This document shows, one piece after another, positions 1-8,991 of a DNA stretch of 63,434 bases. The notes under the pieces were generated by a model. That model saw nothing but the letters and a program-made list of their open reading frames with translations. It was not told the origin of the DNA and made no database searches. The translations under genes were made by a program, and so were the position numbers. Every line of letters begins with the position of its first letter. Within the stretch, counting starts at the first letter, position 1. This DNA comes from Leucobacter sp. 7(1) (lineage in GTDB: Bacteria > Actinomycetota > Actinomycetes > Actinomycetales > Microbacteriaceae): NCBI RefSeq assembly GCF_900163635.1, contig NZ_FUID01000021.1, positions 1-63,434 on the forward strand, written 5' to 3'.

Positions 1-35
1 GGGGGGGGGGGGGGGGGGGCGCGGGGGGGGGGTAT
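1..35. other. G-homopolymer contig edge (probable artefact)
   Basis: The first 19 bases are all G, followed by CGC and ten more G. On the minus strand this would encode a run of proline/alanine at the end of a permease. Such G runs at a contig end are typical of two-colour sequencing dark cycles or a collapsed assembly edge. Bases up to about 50 should be treated as unreliable. Confidence 0.75.
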
Positions 36-1472
36 GTGGGTGGGGGTCGCGGCCGGGGCCGCTTCTGCGGAGAACTCCTCGACAGTCCGAGTGCCGCCGT
101 TCGGAGCGAGCTTAACCCAGACAAGGTAGACAATCACCGTGACGACAAAGCCAACAAGCCAGGCGATGTCCACGTTGTGCAGGGGTGCCGCCATCGGCCC
201 CGTGTACAGGGCCGTAATCATGAACGGAACCTGCGCGAGGAAGCCGATCGCGTAGCTCCCGAGCCCGACGAGGTTCCAGCGCCCGTACTGCCCGCCGGTG
301 CGGTCGAAGAGATCACCGATCGTGTAGTGGCCCTTCTTGACGACAAAGTAGTCAACGAGGTTGATGGCGGACCAGGGAACCAGCACGTACAGCAGCAGCG
401 ACAGGAAGTTGTCGAACGCTGTCATGAAGTCGCCCTGGCCGAGCAGCGCGACAACCGTTGCGACAACGCCACACACGACCGTGGTCCAGACGCGCGTCCC
501 CGACGTGATCACCACGTTCTTGAAGCTCGACTGGATCCCCGTGAGCGCGTTCATCACGGCCGAGTAGAGTTCCACACCGTTGATGAGCGCGGAGGTCACC
601 GCGAACACCAGGAGCACCACGAGGCCGAGCCCGCCGAGGTGGTCGCCCAGCGCGGCTAGCGGGTTATCCGGGTTCGCGGCACCGAGCAGCACGCCAAGGG
701 TCATCACGAATACCGAGCTCAACACGAGCCCCAGGTAGGTGCTCCAGAACGCGGTCTTGGGCCCGGTCTTCTTGGGCAGGTACCGGGTGTAATCAGATAC
801 GTAGGGCGCGTAGGCAAGCTGCCACACCACACCGATCGCGAGGACCGCGAAGAAGCCTTCAAGGGTGAACTCCGCGTCGTTCCGAGAGGCGGTCACCTCG
901 GGCTGCAGCCAGAGCATCACCATCGACACTGTCACGGCGATCGCGATAAGAATCGAGATGTAGACCATCGTCTTGCGCAGCAGGTCGAAGCCGAACACGC
1001 ACAGGGCGATACCGACGGCGGCGAATCCGATGATCGCGACCGAACCGTTCACGCCGGGGAACACGGCGAGCAGCGCGTCCTTCGCGACGATCAGGATCCC
1101 CACGAAGAAACCCATAAACATGATGAAGGCGATCAGCGCAAAGAGGCCGCCCCCGAGATACCCGAACTGAGCGCGGGCCTGGAGCATCTGCGGGATGCCG
1201 AGGTGCGGGCCCTGCGATGCGTGCAGCGCCGAGCCGAAGGCACCGATCACGTTGCCGATCAGAAGCGCGGCGATGCTCCACCCGATCGGCAGCGAGTAGG
1301 CCCCCGTTGCGACGGCACCCGTGACCACGGTCAGGGGCATCATGTTGAGGCCCACCCAGATCGCGAAGATCGACTTGCTTGTGCCCGTCCGCTCCGTTTC
1401 GGGGATGGGCAGAATGTGTTGCTGTTCAAATCGCACGAATGACTTCGTGACGACGGGTGGTTCCTGAGTCAT
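1..1472 (-). CDS. NCS1-family purine/pyrimidine/allantoin-type permease, 3'-truncated by contig edge
   Basis: Membrane symporter of the NCS1 (cytosine-purine / hydantoin) family, which brings nucleobases or related N-heterocycles into the cell. It opens with ATG at 1472 behind a good Shine-Dalgarno (AAGGAG). About 475 credible residues follow, with the family landmarks LHASQGPHLGIPQ, WQLAYAPYVSDYTRY and PWSAINLVDYF and roughly 12 hydrophobic segments. The frame never meets a stop before the G-run at the edge, so only a short C-terminus is missing. It starts 11 bp after the upstream amidohydrolase and is probably the last gene of a three-gene operon. It is a clear paralogue of the permease at 3166-4590. 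Substrate unknown. Confidence 0.88.
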   Translation of the reverse strand, partial: MTQEPPVVTKSFVRFEQQHILPIPETERTGTSKSIFAIWVGLNMMPLTVVTGAVATGAYSLPIGWSIAALLIGNVIGAFGSALHASQGPHLGIPQMLQARAQFGYLGGGLFALIAFIMFMGFFVGILIVAKDALLAVFPGVNGSVAIIGFAAVGIALCVFGFDLLRKTMVYISILIAIAVTVSMVMLWLQPEVTASRNDAEFTLEGFFAVLAIGVVWQLAYAPYVSDYTRYLPKKTGPKTAFWSTYLGLVLSSVFVMTLGVLLGAANPDNPLAALGDHLGGLGLVVLLVFAVTSALINGVELYSAVMNALTGIQSSFKNVVITSGTRVWTTVVCGVVATVVALLGQGDFMTAFDNFLSLLLYVLVPWSAINLVDYFVVKKGHYTIGDLFDRTGGQYGRWNLVGLGSYAIGFLAQVPFMITALYTGPMAAPLHNVDIAWLVGFVVTVIVYLVWVKLAPNGGTRTVEEFSAEAAPAATPTHIPPPRAPPPPP

Positions 1473-1483
1473 GTCTCTCCTTG

Positions 1484-3169
1484 TCACACCCGTGCCGGCT
1501 GAGATGCCGGTGCGGGATCACGGTCATTCGTGGTGGTGTCGGCATACACCGTGGTGCCGCCGAGAATTGTGCGCGCAACGCGCACCCGATCGAAGTCGCC
1601 AGGACCCCCGATCGGACCGCTCAGCAGCACCAGGTCGGCGAGCGCCCCGATGCCGATGCGGCCGAGCTGATCCGCGACACCCGCGATCTCGGCCGAGCCG
1701 AGCGTGTAGGCGCGGATCGCCACCTCGGGGCTCAGCTGTTCCGCCGCTCGCGCGGGGATCCGGGAGTCCGGGTTCAGCGCGTGCACGTCGGCCGCGGGCG
1801 CGGTGCGGGTGCACGCGGTGTGCAGCCCCCACAGTGGGTCGGGACTTGTCACGGGCCAGTCACTGCCCATCGCCAAGTGCGCCCCGGCGCGGTGCAGTGA
1901 GCCGAACGGGAAGTGGGACTTGGCCCGCTCGGCTCCGAGCAGCGGGAGCTTGCGCTCGAGTATCTCCTGGTCGTTGCGCGCCCACAGCGGTTGCAGATTC
2001 GCGGTCACACCAAGTTCGGCGAACCGCGCAATGTCTGCGGGATCCACGAGGTCAAGGTGTGCAATCTGGTGCCGCGCCCCCGCGTTCCCGTTGCGCGCCC
2101 GCGCCGCGGCGACCGCGTCGAGGCACTCGCGTACGGCCCGATCGCCCACCCCGTGGAAGTGGACGCTGAGGCCCGCGGCATCGAGCGTCGCGGTGATCTG
2201 CGCGAGGTCTGCGGGCGGAATCACCGAGTCACCGCGCACCGCGGGTGACACCCCGATGTAGGGGTCGATGAGCGCCGCTGTGCAGTTCTCGCAAATCCCG
2301 TCCTGCATGATCTTGACGCTCGAGACCGCGAATCCCGCGGCCTGCGCCGCTTCGATGCGCGCGAACATTTCGGGCAGGTATGCGGGCCCGGCCGTCGGCG
2401 GCCACCACATTGACCCGGTAACTCTGGCCAGCAGGCTCCCGTCGGCGCGTGTCTCCAGGTAGGTGGGCAGGCTGTCGGGCAGGGTGAGGTAGTCACCCAG
2501 GATCGCGTCGTGCCAGCTCGTAATTCCGAGGGAGAAGAGGCGATCCTGTGCGGCACGGAGCGCCCGTCGCATCTCAGCGGCACCGCGTGGCGGCGCGTGG
2601 CGGGTGACGAGTTCGCCAGCGGTGTCGAGCAGCATGCCCGTCGCGACCCCGGCGGCGTCCCGCACGATCCGCCCGGCCGGCGGATCCGGTGTCTCGTCGG
2701 TGATCCCTGCACGCTCGAGTGCGCGCGTATTCACCCAGACCCCGTGGGCGTCGTGACTCGTGAGCACGGCGGGGCGATCCGGCACCCACTCATCGAGAAG
2801 CTCCCGCGTGGGGAGGCCCCCGGGGAACACGTCACCGAACCAGCCGGCACCGATCACCCAGGGCTCGCCGAGCGCGGCGGTGTCCCGGATGAGCCTGCCG
2901 TAGCCGTCGAGCGAGTGCTCGGTCTCCAGGTCACAGCCGAGCAGCGCGAGCCCCCCAGCGAGCGCGTGGATGTGGGCATCATGGAAACCCGGAAGCAGCG
3001 CTGCACCCCCGGCATCGATCCGCTCGGTCGTGGGAGCGGCGAGCGCCTGAATCGCGGTATCGCTACCCACCGCCACGATCCGGCCATCCCGCACAGCGAG
3101 CGCCGTGTCCGCGCTGAGCGCCGGGGCCCACACCTGGGCACCGGTGACAATCAGATCCGGCGCGCTCAC
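1484..3169 (-). CDS. YtcJ-type metal-dependent amidohydrolase (Amidohydro_3)
   Basis: A 561-residue cytoplasmic amidohydrolase of the YtcJ/N-substituted formamide deformylase-like group. Seen: an HIH metal motif in FHDAHIHA near residue 66, an internal barrel with KIMQDG and HFHGVGDRAV, and a late SDWPV metal-binding Asp segment. Family members hydrolyse C-N bonds of amides or formamides, but specificity cannot be read from sequence. The GTG start at 3169 overlaps the stop of the upstream permease by four bases (GTGA), implying translational coupling. The downstream permease follows after 11 bp. Being bracketed by two NCS1 permeases suggests it acts on an imported N-heterocycle or a breakdown product. 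A second YtcJ-type gene lies at 49067-50704. Confidence 0.87.
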   Translation of the reverse strand: MSAPDLIVTGAQVWAPALSADTALAVRDGRIVAVGSDTAIQALAAPTTERIDAGGAALLPGFHDAHIHALAGGLALLGCDLETEHSLDGYGRLIRDTAALGEPWVIGAGWFGDVFPGGLPTRELLDEWVPDRPAVLTSHDAHGVWVNTRALERAGITDETPDPPAGRIVRDAAGVATGMLLDTAGELVTRHAPPRGAAEMRRALRAAQDRLFSLGITSWHDAILGDYLTLPDSLPTYLETRADGSLLARVTGSMWWPPTAGPAYLPEMFARIEAAQAAGFAVSSVKIMQDGICENCTAALIDPYIGVSPAVRGDSVIPPADLAQITATLDAAGLSVHFHGVGDRAVRECLDAVAAARARNGNAGARHQIAHLDLVDPADIARFAELGVTANLQPLWARNDQEILERKLPLLGAERAKSHFPFGSLHRAGAHLAMGSDWPVTSPDPLWGLHTACTRTAPAADVHALNPDSRIPARAAEQLSPEVAIRAYTLGSAEIAGVADQLGRIGIGALADLVLLSGPIGGPGDFDRVRVARTILGGTTVYADTTTNDRDPAPASQPARV

Positions 3170-4590
3170 GCGGCGACCCGCTCACGCGCATCGGCAGTGA
3201 GCTCTGCCGCCGCGCTGCCGCGCCGCCACAGGTAGTAGAGCACGCCCGGGACGATGAATCCGAAGATCCAGGCAACGTCCACGAACCCGAGCGGCTCAGC
3301 GAGCGGCCCCGTGTACAGGCCCGTCACCATGAACGGAATCTGCACAAGGATGCCGATCAGGTAGCTCACGAGACCCGCCGAGTCCCAGCGACCATAACGT
3401 CCGCCGTCACGTCGGAACATATCGTCGACCTCGTAGTGGCCCTTGCGCAGCACAAAGTAGTCCACGAGGTTGATGGCGGACCACGGGATCAGGACGTACA
3501 ACAGCAGCGTGACGAAGTCACCGAAGATCAGCAGGAAGCTGTCCTTGCCGAGCAGCGCCCCGAGCATGGCGAGCACGGCGTAGGCCACCGTCATGAGGAT
3601 GCGCTTTGAGGTGTTGATCCGGATCTTGGCGGAGATCGTCTCGAGTACGGTGAGCGAGGACATCACCCCGGAATAAATGTTGGAGGAGTTCATGATCGCT
3701 GAGGCGATCCCGAACGCAAAGAGCACAACCGGGCCGAAGCCGCCGAGGAGGCGGCCAAGTGCGGCCATTGTGTCCCCGTCCGCGGTGGTCAGGCCGACAA
3801 GCGCTCCGAGCAGCATAACGAGCACGGTGCCGATCACGAGGCCCAGGTAGGTTGCCCAGAACGCCTGCTTGGCCCCGCCCTCACGCGGCATGTAGCGCGA
3901 GTAGTCGGAGACATACGGGGCGTAGGCGAGCTGCCAGGTCACGCCGATCGCGAGCATGCCGAAAAATCCGGCCGTGTTGTAGCCGAGCTCCGCGTGCGGC
4001 ACAAACGTCGCCGGGTTTGAGACCGCGATGATGATCGACACGACCACGAGCAGGCCGATGACCACCGAGAACACGGCCATGAGCTTGCGGACGAGGTCGT
4101 AGCCGAAGATCGCGACCACGAGAGCGATTCCGGCGCACACAATGATGCCGATGTTGATGTTGTCGCTCTGGAACACCGCGGCGAAGCTCTGCGCGGCAAC
4201 AACGAGGTTCGAGGCGAAGAAGCCGAGAAACATGATCACCGCGATGAGCGCCAGCAGGCTGCCACCGAAGTAGCCAAATTGTCCGCGGGCCTGCAGCATT
4301 TGCGGGATGCCGAGCTGCGGCCCCTGCGAAGCGTGCAACGCGGCCCCGAGTCCGCCGACGACGTTCCCGATGACCACGGCGGTGATTGTCCAGCCGAGCG
4401 AAAGCCCAAACACGGTGGGGCCGAGCGCGCCGGTAACAATCGTGAGCGGGAGCATGTTGATCCCGAGCCACACGAAAAAGAGCCCGCGCGTGGTCCCGTG
4501 GCGTTCGTCTTCGGGAATCGGCCGGATGTGGCGCCGTTCGAAGGTGATGATCTTTGTCGTGGATGTCGAAAGTTTTGGGTATTCGCTCAT
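3166..4590 (-). CDS. NCS1-family nucleobase/allantoin-type permease
   Basis: A 474-residue inner-membrane symporter of the NCS1 family. Seen: an N-terminal cytoplasmic stretch, then about 12 membrane segments, with GINMLPLTIVTGAL near residue 45, ASQGPQLGIPQMLQARGQFGY near residue 90, YAPYVSDYSRYMP and PWSAINLVDYFV. Length is normal for the family. First gene of the operon permease-amidohydrolase-permease, separated from the aminotransferase upstream by a strong terminator hairpin (4650-4678). By eye it shares well over half of its residues with the permease at 1-1472, so the two arose by duplication and may split substrates or affinities. Allantoin, hydantoin, uracil and purines are all possible. 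Confidence 0.9.
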   Translation of the reverse strand: MSEYPKLSTSTTKIITFERRHIRPIPEDERHGTTRGLFFVWLGINMLPLTIVTGALGPTVFGLSLGWTITAVVIGNVVGGLGAALHASQGPQLGIPQMLQARGQFGYFGGSLLALIAVIMFLGFFASNLVVAAQSFAAVFQSDNINIGIIVCAGIALVVAIFGYDLVRKLMAVFSVVIGLLVVVSIIIAVSNPATFVPHAELGYNTAGFFGMLAIGVTWQLAYAPYVSDYSRYMPREGGAKQAFWATYLGLVIGTVLVMLLGALVGLTTADGDTMAALGRLLGGFGPVVLFAFGIASAIMNSSNIYSGVMSSLTVLETISAKIRINTSKRILMTVAYAVLAMLGALLGKDSFLLIFGDFVTLLLYVLIPWSAINLVDYFVLRKGHYEVDDMFRRDGGRYGRWDSAGLVSYLIGILVQIPFMVTGLYTGPLAEPLGFVDVAWIFGFIVPGVLYYLWRRGSAAAELTADARERVAA

Positions 4591-4649
4591 GGGGGATCCC
4601 TATTTCGCCGTTGAAGTTGGGTCAAAAACGGCGCGACGAATCGCGCCAG

Positions 4650-4678
4650 CCGAGGGCCCGCTCGGTGCGGGCCCTCGG
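4650..4678 (-). terminator. GC-rich terminator hairpin after the aminotransferase gene
   Basis: A 12-bp perfect inverted repeat (4650-4661 and 4667-4678) with a five-base loop sits just past the aminotransferase stop. It should separate that gene from the permease operon. On the minus strand the downstream bases are not a clean T tract. Confidence 0.7.
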
Positions 4679-4696
4679 GGTGTTCAGCGTGCGGTG

Positions 4697-6133
4697 TTAC
4701 AGTCCCGCGCTTGCCGTCGCGGCGGTAAAGGCCTGGTCCAACAGCCCCGCGAGCTCGTCAATGTCCGCTCGCGTCATCACGAGCGGGGGCGACACCTGCA
4801 CGAGCGGGTTGCCCTCGGCGTCGATTGCGACGCGGCAGAGCAGTCCGGCCTGGGCAAGTGCCGGGTTCAGGTGGCCGCCGACGAAGTCGCCCGCGTTCAG
4901 CGGCGTCTCGGCCCAGCGCTTCGCGGCGTGGTCCGTGACAAGCTCGAAGGTGCGGTGGAAGCCGTCGCCGCGCAGATCGCCGACGATCGTCGCGTGCTGG
5001 GACGCGACCTCAGCCAGCTTCTCACCCAGATACGGGCTCAGCTCGGCCACGTTTTCCACGACGCCTTCGCGCTCCATGATCTCGAGGTTCTTCAGCGCTG
5101 CGGCACAGGCGACCGGGTGGCCACCGTAGGTGAGCGCGTGGTTGAACATGCCGAGTGGCCCGTCGAGCACGGTCTCGATGATTCGGTCGCTCGCGATCAC
5201 GCCACCCAGCGGCATGTAGGCCGAGGCGATGCCCTTTGCAAACGTGATCATGTCGGGCTGGAAGCCGTAGTGCGCGGAACCGAACCAGGAGCCCAAACGG
5301 CCATAGCCGGTGATGACCTCGTCTGCAATGAGCAGGATGCCGTACTTGTCGCACAGCGCCCGCACGCCCGGGAAGTAGTCCGGGGTGGGCGGCGTGAGGC
5401 TGCCGCCCGCGTTCTGCAACGGCTCCATGATGATCGCCGCGATGGTGTCGGCGCCCTCTTGCACGATGAGCGATTCCAGCTCGCCCAGCAGGAACGCCGT
5501 GGTCTGCTCGGCGGTCTCGCCCTCGGGGCGGCGGTAGCGCTTCGTGTTGTGCGTGTGGCTCACCCCGTGCATGAGGGGTTCGAACATCTTGCGCACGTCA
5601 GTCATCCCGTTCAGTGACATCGCACCAAAGCTCGTGCCGTGGTAGGCGACGCGGCGGGCGATGAACTTGGTGCGTGTCCCCTCGCCTCGGGTGATGTGGA
5701 ACTGCCGCGCCAGTTTGATGGCGGCCTCGTTTGATTCGCCGCCACCGGAGGCGAAGAACACACGGTTCAGGTCGCCGGGGGCGAGCTCCGCAATCTTCTG
5801 TGCGAGCAGGGCGGCGGGCGGGTGCGCCACACTCCACGTTGTCTGGAACGGGAGCGCCGCAAGCTGATCCCGCACCGCGTCACCGACCTCGGCACCGTGG
5901 GTGTAGCCCAGCTGCACGCAGAACAGCCCGGCGAGGCCGTCGAAGAAGCGGCGGCCGTTCTCGTCGAAGACTGAGCAGTGCTCACCGCGCACAAACACGG
6001 GGAGCTCGTCGTCGCGGTACTTGCTTGCCGGGGTGAAGTTCATCACCAGGTGGCGCTTGGCGATCTCGGCGAGCCCGCTCGGAGTGTTGGTGAGCTGTGC
6101 GCTCACGTCGGAGAATTCCTGCTGCATGGTCAT
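4697..6133 (-). CDS. Class III PLP-dependent aminotransferase (omega-transaminase)
   Basis: A 478-residue fold-type I aminotransferase of class III (beta-alanine/taurine/polyamine:pyruvate transaminase group). It moves a terminal amino group from an amine or omega-amino acid to a keto acid, giving an aldehyde. Seen: the glycine-rich FFASGGGESNEAAIKLAR near residue 125, LLIADEVITGYGR with the cofactor Asp, and the PLP Schiff-base lysine K300 in TFAKGIASAY. ATG at 6133 has AGGAA upstream. Its promoter region (6134-6273) carries the TGCATC inverted repeat shared with two other promoters of the block. The aldehyde dehydrogenase gene directly upstream would oxidise the product. Substrate not assignable. 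Confidence 0.9.
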   Translation of the reverse strand: MTMQQEFSDVSAQLTNTPSGLAEIAKRHLVMNFTPASKYRDDELPVFVRGEHCSVFDENGRRFFDGLAGLFCVQLGYTHGAEVGDAVRDQLAALPFQTTWSVAHPPAALLAQKIAELAPGDLNRVFFASGGGESNEAAIKLARQFHITRGEGTRTKFIARRVAYHGTSFGAMSLNGMTDVRKMFEPLMHGVSHTHNTKRYRRPEGETAEQTTAFLLGELESLIVQEGADTIAAIIMEPLQNAGGSLTPPTPDYFPGVRALCDKYGILLIADEVITGYGRLGSWFGSAHYGFQPDMITFAKGIASAYMPLGGVIASDRIIETVLDGPLGMFNHALTYGGHPVACAAALKNLEIMEREGVVENVAELSPYLGEKLAEVASQHATIVGDLRGDGFHRTFELVTDHAAKRWAETPLNAGDFVGGHLNPALAQAGLLCRVAIDAEGNPLVQVSPPLVMTRADIDELAGLLDQAFTAATASAGL

Positions 6134-6210
6134 GTCGGGTTCCTCTCAGTCGGCATTGACCGGACGGGTCGCGGTTCCTGCACCCATCGTCACACCGCTT
6201 CATTCATCAG

Positions 6211-6255
6211 TAAAATAGTTATTTTCGGATCACTGCATCGTGCTTTCAGATGCAG
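6211..6255 (-). promoter_or_regulatory. Putative LysR-regulon operator upstream of the aminotransferase
   Basis: CTGCATC (6233-6239) and its inverse GATGCAG (6249-6255) have half-sites 16 bases apart. The same half-sites at the same 16-base spacing occur at 11216-11238, and a related longer repeat flanks the LysR start. A TAAAATA stretch lies at 6211-6217. Operator role is inferred. Confidence 0.5.
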
Positions 6256-6273
6256 CTGGGCGTCGGATCCCGC

Positions 6274-7764
6274 CTAGCCCCACTGCATCCATGTTGTCTT
6301 GTAATCCGTGTAATTCTCGAGTGCGTGAACCGAAAGATCGCGGCCAAACCCGGACTGCTTGAACCCGCCAAACGGCGTGGTGAAGCCCAGGGCGTCCACG
6401 GTGTTCACCGACACCGTGCCAGCCACGAGTCGTTCGGAGACACGGTGCGCCCGGGCCAGGCTCCCCGTCCAGAGCGAGGCGGCAAGGCCGAAGGGCGTCT
6501 CATTCGCTCGCGCGATCGCCTCCTCCTCAGTATCGAAGGGTGTGACAACGGCCACGGGGCCGAAGATTTCGCGCGTGTGCACCTCGTGGTCCGCGGGCAC
6601 GTCCGTGACGATCGTCGGTTCGATGAAGGCGCGGGATCCGCCGATCTTCGGCCGGGTGCCACCCGCAACGATTGTGCCGTCTCGGCGGGCGTTCTCAATC
6701 GTCGCCCACACAGTGTCCGCGTGCGCCTCCGAAACGAGCGAGCCGATCCCGCTCGCCGGGTCCAGCGGATCCCCGGGTGCGTACGCGCGGGCCGCCTCGG
6801 CATAGAGCCGCAGGAACTCGTCGTATACCGCGCGCTCCACGAAGATCCGGGAGTTCGCCGAACAGACCTCGCCCTGATTGTAGAAGCTGCCAAACGCGGC
6901 CTTCTGCGCCGCGAGCGCGAGGTCGTCGCAGTCCGCGAAGATGAGGTTCGAGCTTTTCCCGCCGGCCTCGAGCGCGAGGCGCTTCATGTTTGACTGACCC
7001 GCGTACTGCTGCAGCTGTTTAGCGACCTCGGTGGATCCCGTGAAGGCGAGCATATCGACGTCCTCGTGCAGGGCAAGCGCCGCCCCCACGACCGAGCCGC
7101 GGCCGGGGACCACGTTCACGATGCCCGCGGGGATCCCGGCTTCGAGTGCGAGCTCGGCCAACAGCAGCGTCGAGTGCGAGGCCTCCACCGGCGGCTTCAC
7201 CACCACGGCGTTGCCCGCAGCGAGCGCGGGGGCAAGCTTCCACGTGGCGATTTCGAGCGGATAGTTCCAGGCCACGATCACGGCGACAACACCGAGCGCC
7301 TCGCGTGTCACGAGCGCGGTGGAGCCCGGGGGCGTGACCGGGATCAGGTTCTCCTGCTTCTCGACGGCTTCCCCGTAGAAGCGGTACAGCGCGGCGGAGC
7401 CGGGCGCATCGATCGTCGAGGACTCGCGGATCGGCTTCCCCATATCGAGCGTGTCGTACAGAGCGAACTCGTCGGCGCGTTCCTCAATGAGGCGCGCGAG
7501 TTCCAGCAGGCGTTCGCGGCGGAAGCCGGCACCGGCGCGAGACCACTCCCCGGACTCGTAGGCAGCGCGGGCGGCGGCAACGGCAGCGGCCACCTCGACC
7601 TCACCACACTCGTGGATCTGGGAAATCACCTCGCCGGTGGCGGGGTTTGTCTTGGGGATTGTCTTCCCCGAGCTCGCGGCAACGCGGGCACCCCCGATGA
7701 CGGCGCGGCCGTCGAACTTGAGGGCCGCAGCGGCGGCCTGCCACTCGGCATGGGTGCGGGTCAT
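6274..7764 (-). CDS. NAD(P)-dependent aldehyde dehydrogenase
   Basis: A 496-residue aldehyde dehydrogenase that oxidises an aldehyde to its acid with NAD(P)+. All family hallmarks are present: the Rossmann FTGSTEVAKQL segment, general base E266 in LEAGGKSSN, catalytic cysteine C301 in GEVCSANSR, and the EIFGPVA motif near the C-terminus. Spacing between E266 and C301 is the usual 35 residues. ATG at 7764 is preceded by GGAGAAA. It lies 84 bp after the M20 gene, probably as the last gene of ridA-DUF1028-M20-ALDH, and just upstream of the aminotransferase. The pair suggests amine to aldehyde to acid catabolism. Closest in style to gamma-aminobutyraldehyde/betaine-type dehydrogenases. Confidence 0.92.
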   Translation of the reverse strand: MTRTHAEWQAAAAALKFDGRAVIGGARVAASSGKTIPKTNPATGEVISQIHECGEVEVAAAVAAARAAYESGEWSRAGAGFRRERLLELARLIEERADEFALYDTLDMGKPIRESSTIDAPGSAALYRFYGEAVEKQENLIPVTPPGSTALVTREALGVVAVIVAWNYPLEIATWKLAPALAAGNAVVVKPPVEASHSTLLLAELALEAGIPAGIVNVVPGRGSVVGAALALHEDVDMLAFTGSTEVAKQLQQYAGQSNMKRLALEAGGKSSNLIFADCDDLALAAQKAAFGSFYNQGEVCSANSRIFVERAVYDEFLRLYAEAARAYAPGDPLDPASGIGSLVSEAHADTVWATIENARRDGTIVAGGTRPKIGGSRAFIEPTIVTDVPADHEVHTREIFGPVAVVTPFDTEEEAIARANETPFGLAASLWTGSLARAHRVSERLVAGTVSVNTVDALGFTTPFGGFKQSGFGRDLSVHALENYTDYKTTWMQWG

Positions 7765-7848
7765 GTGGTTCTCGTTTCTCCGTGGGTGGGGTCGCGCCGT
7801 GTGCGGCGCCAGGATCAGTGCGAAATCAGTGCGGGATCAGCTGCGGGC

Positions 7849-8991
7849 TCAACTGCGGTTCCGCGCCACGTCGAGCGCGGTCCAGGCGAGCCCCAGGACG
7901 CCATCGCGGAGCGCCTGCTCAGCGGCGGGGCCGACGCATGCCGCGGCGAAGGCGGGCTGATGGTTACTCGCCTCGCCGCCGACCCCGATGTAGGGGTGGA
8001 TCGCGTTGACAAGCTGGGAGACGTTGCCCATGTCTGTCGAGGCGCGGTTCATCGTGGCGGCTGCCGGATCGACGTCGAAGTTTCGGCCGAGCGCGGTCGC
8101 ATTCTCCCGGTACCTATCGAGCGCAGCCTCGTCGGTGCGCATCTCGGCGTAGCGCTCGCTCTCGGGGGTGATCGTCAGCCGCGCGCCCGTGGCGAGTGCG
8201 CCGGCCTCGAAGCACGCGCGGACGCGCTCCTCAAGGGCGAGCAGCTGCTCAGTGGTTTCGGCGCGCACGTACCAGCGCCCCTCGGTGCGCTCCGGGATCG
8301 CATTGGGGGCCTCGCCGCCGCGGGTCTGCACGCCGTGCACGCGCGCTGTTGCGGGCAGCTGCTGCCGGAGCAGGCCGAGCGCCACCTGCGCGACGAGGAA
8401 CGCGTCATTCGCGTTGATCCCGCGCTCCGGGTATGCGGCGGCGTGCGCGGCCCGGCCGTCGTATTGAACATGCCAGTGGGTCACCGCGAAGGGCCTGGCC
8501 TCGGCCACGTCAACGGGGGCGGGGTGCGCCATGAGCGCAAAGTCGAGGTTCAGGAACGCGCCGCGATCCAGCAGCGTGATCTTGCCCCCGCCGCCCTCTT
8601 CGGCGGGGGTACCGATCACCTCCACCGCGATCCCGGCCTCGTCCGCCACGGCGGCGAGTGCGAGCGCCGCACCCACGGACATCGCCGAGATGAGGTTGTG
8701 GCCGCAGGCGTGCCCCAGTCCGGGAAGCGCATCGTATTCCGCGAGGAAGCCGACGGTGAAACGCACCCGGGATGCCGGTTCGCGCACCGCACGAAACGCG
8801 GTCTCAAGGTCCTGGTAGGGCTGCTCGACGATGAAGCCGTGCGCGGCGAGGACCGCGGCGACTGCGGCGGATGATCGGTGTTCCTGCCAGCCCGTCTCGG
8901 GGTGCGCGTGGAGGTCGTTCGAGAGCGCGATCAGTTCGGCGTCAACCTCGGCGGCCCGCGCCGCGACGCGCGCTTTCAGCGGGTCACTCAT
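7849..8991 (-). CDS. M20-family metallo-amidohydrolase/peptidase
   Basis: A 380-residue di-metal hydrolase of the M20 family (M20D, p-aminobenzoyl-glutamate hydrolase / PM20D2-like). Seen: LHAHPETGWQEH near residue 28, GFLAEYDALPGLGHACGHN near residue 85 carrying metal ligands, catalytic TPAEEGGGGK near residue 130, and a C-terminal GEASNHQPAF His. Family members cleave N-acyl, N-carbamoyl or aminoacyl amide bonds. ATG at 8991 lies eight bases inside the end of the DUF1028 gene, so the two are translationally coupled. Together with the aminotransferase and aldehyde dehydrogenase it would release an amine from an amide or conjugate. It does not look like a typical allantoate amidohydrolase. 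Confidence 0.88.
   Translation of the reverse strand: MSDPLKARVAARAAEVDAELIALSNDLHAHPETGWQEHRSSAAVAAVLAAHGFIVEQPYQDLETAFRAVREPASRVRFTVGFLAEYDALPGLGHACGHNLISAMSVGAALALAAVADEAGIAVEVIGTPAEEGGGGKITLLDRGAFLNLDFALMAHPAPVDVAEARPFAVTHWHVQYDGRAAHAAAYPERGINANDAFLVAQVALGLLRQQLPATARVHGVQTRGGEAPNAIPERTEGRWYVRAETTEQLLALEERVRACFEAGALATGARLTITPESERYAEMRTDEAALDRYRENATALGRNFDVDPAAATMNRASTDMGNVSQLVNAIHPYIGVGGEASNHQPAFAAACVGPAAEQALRDGVLGLAWTALDVARNRS

Noticed and set aside
36..659. Long plus-strand open frame over the left permease
   Set aside because: It is antisense to a clear NCS1 permease, is rich in Arg/Asp/His from GC-biased third positions, and has no ribosome site.
7066..8874. 602-codon plus-strand frame
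   Set aside because: It lies opposite the aldehyde dehydrogenase and M20 genes, both of which have complete catalytic motifs. High-GC DNA produces such shadow frames.
7849..8991. M20 protein as allantoate amidohydrolase (allC)
   Set aside because: Its motifs (LHAHPETGWQEH, LGHACGHN) fit the aminoacylase/PABA-glutamate branch better, and it is coupled to ridA/DUF1028, not to the allantoin genes.
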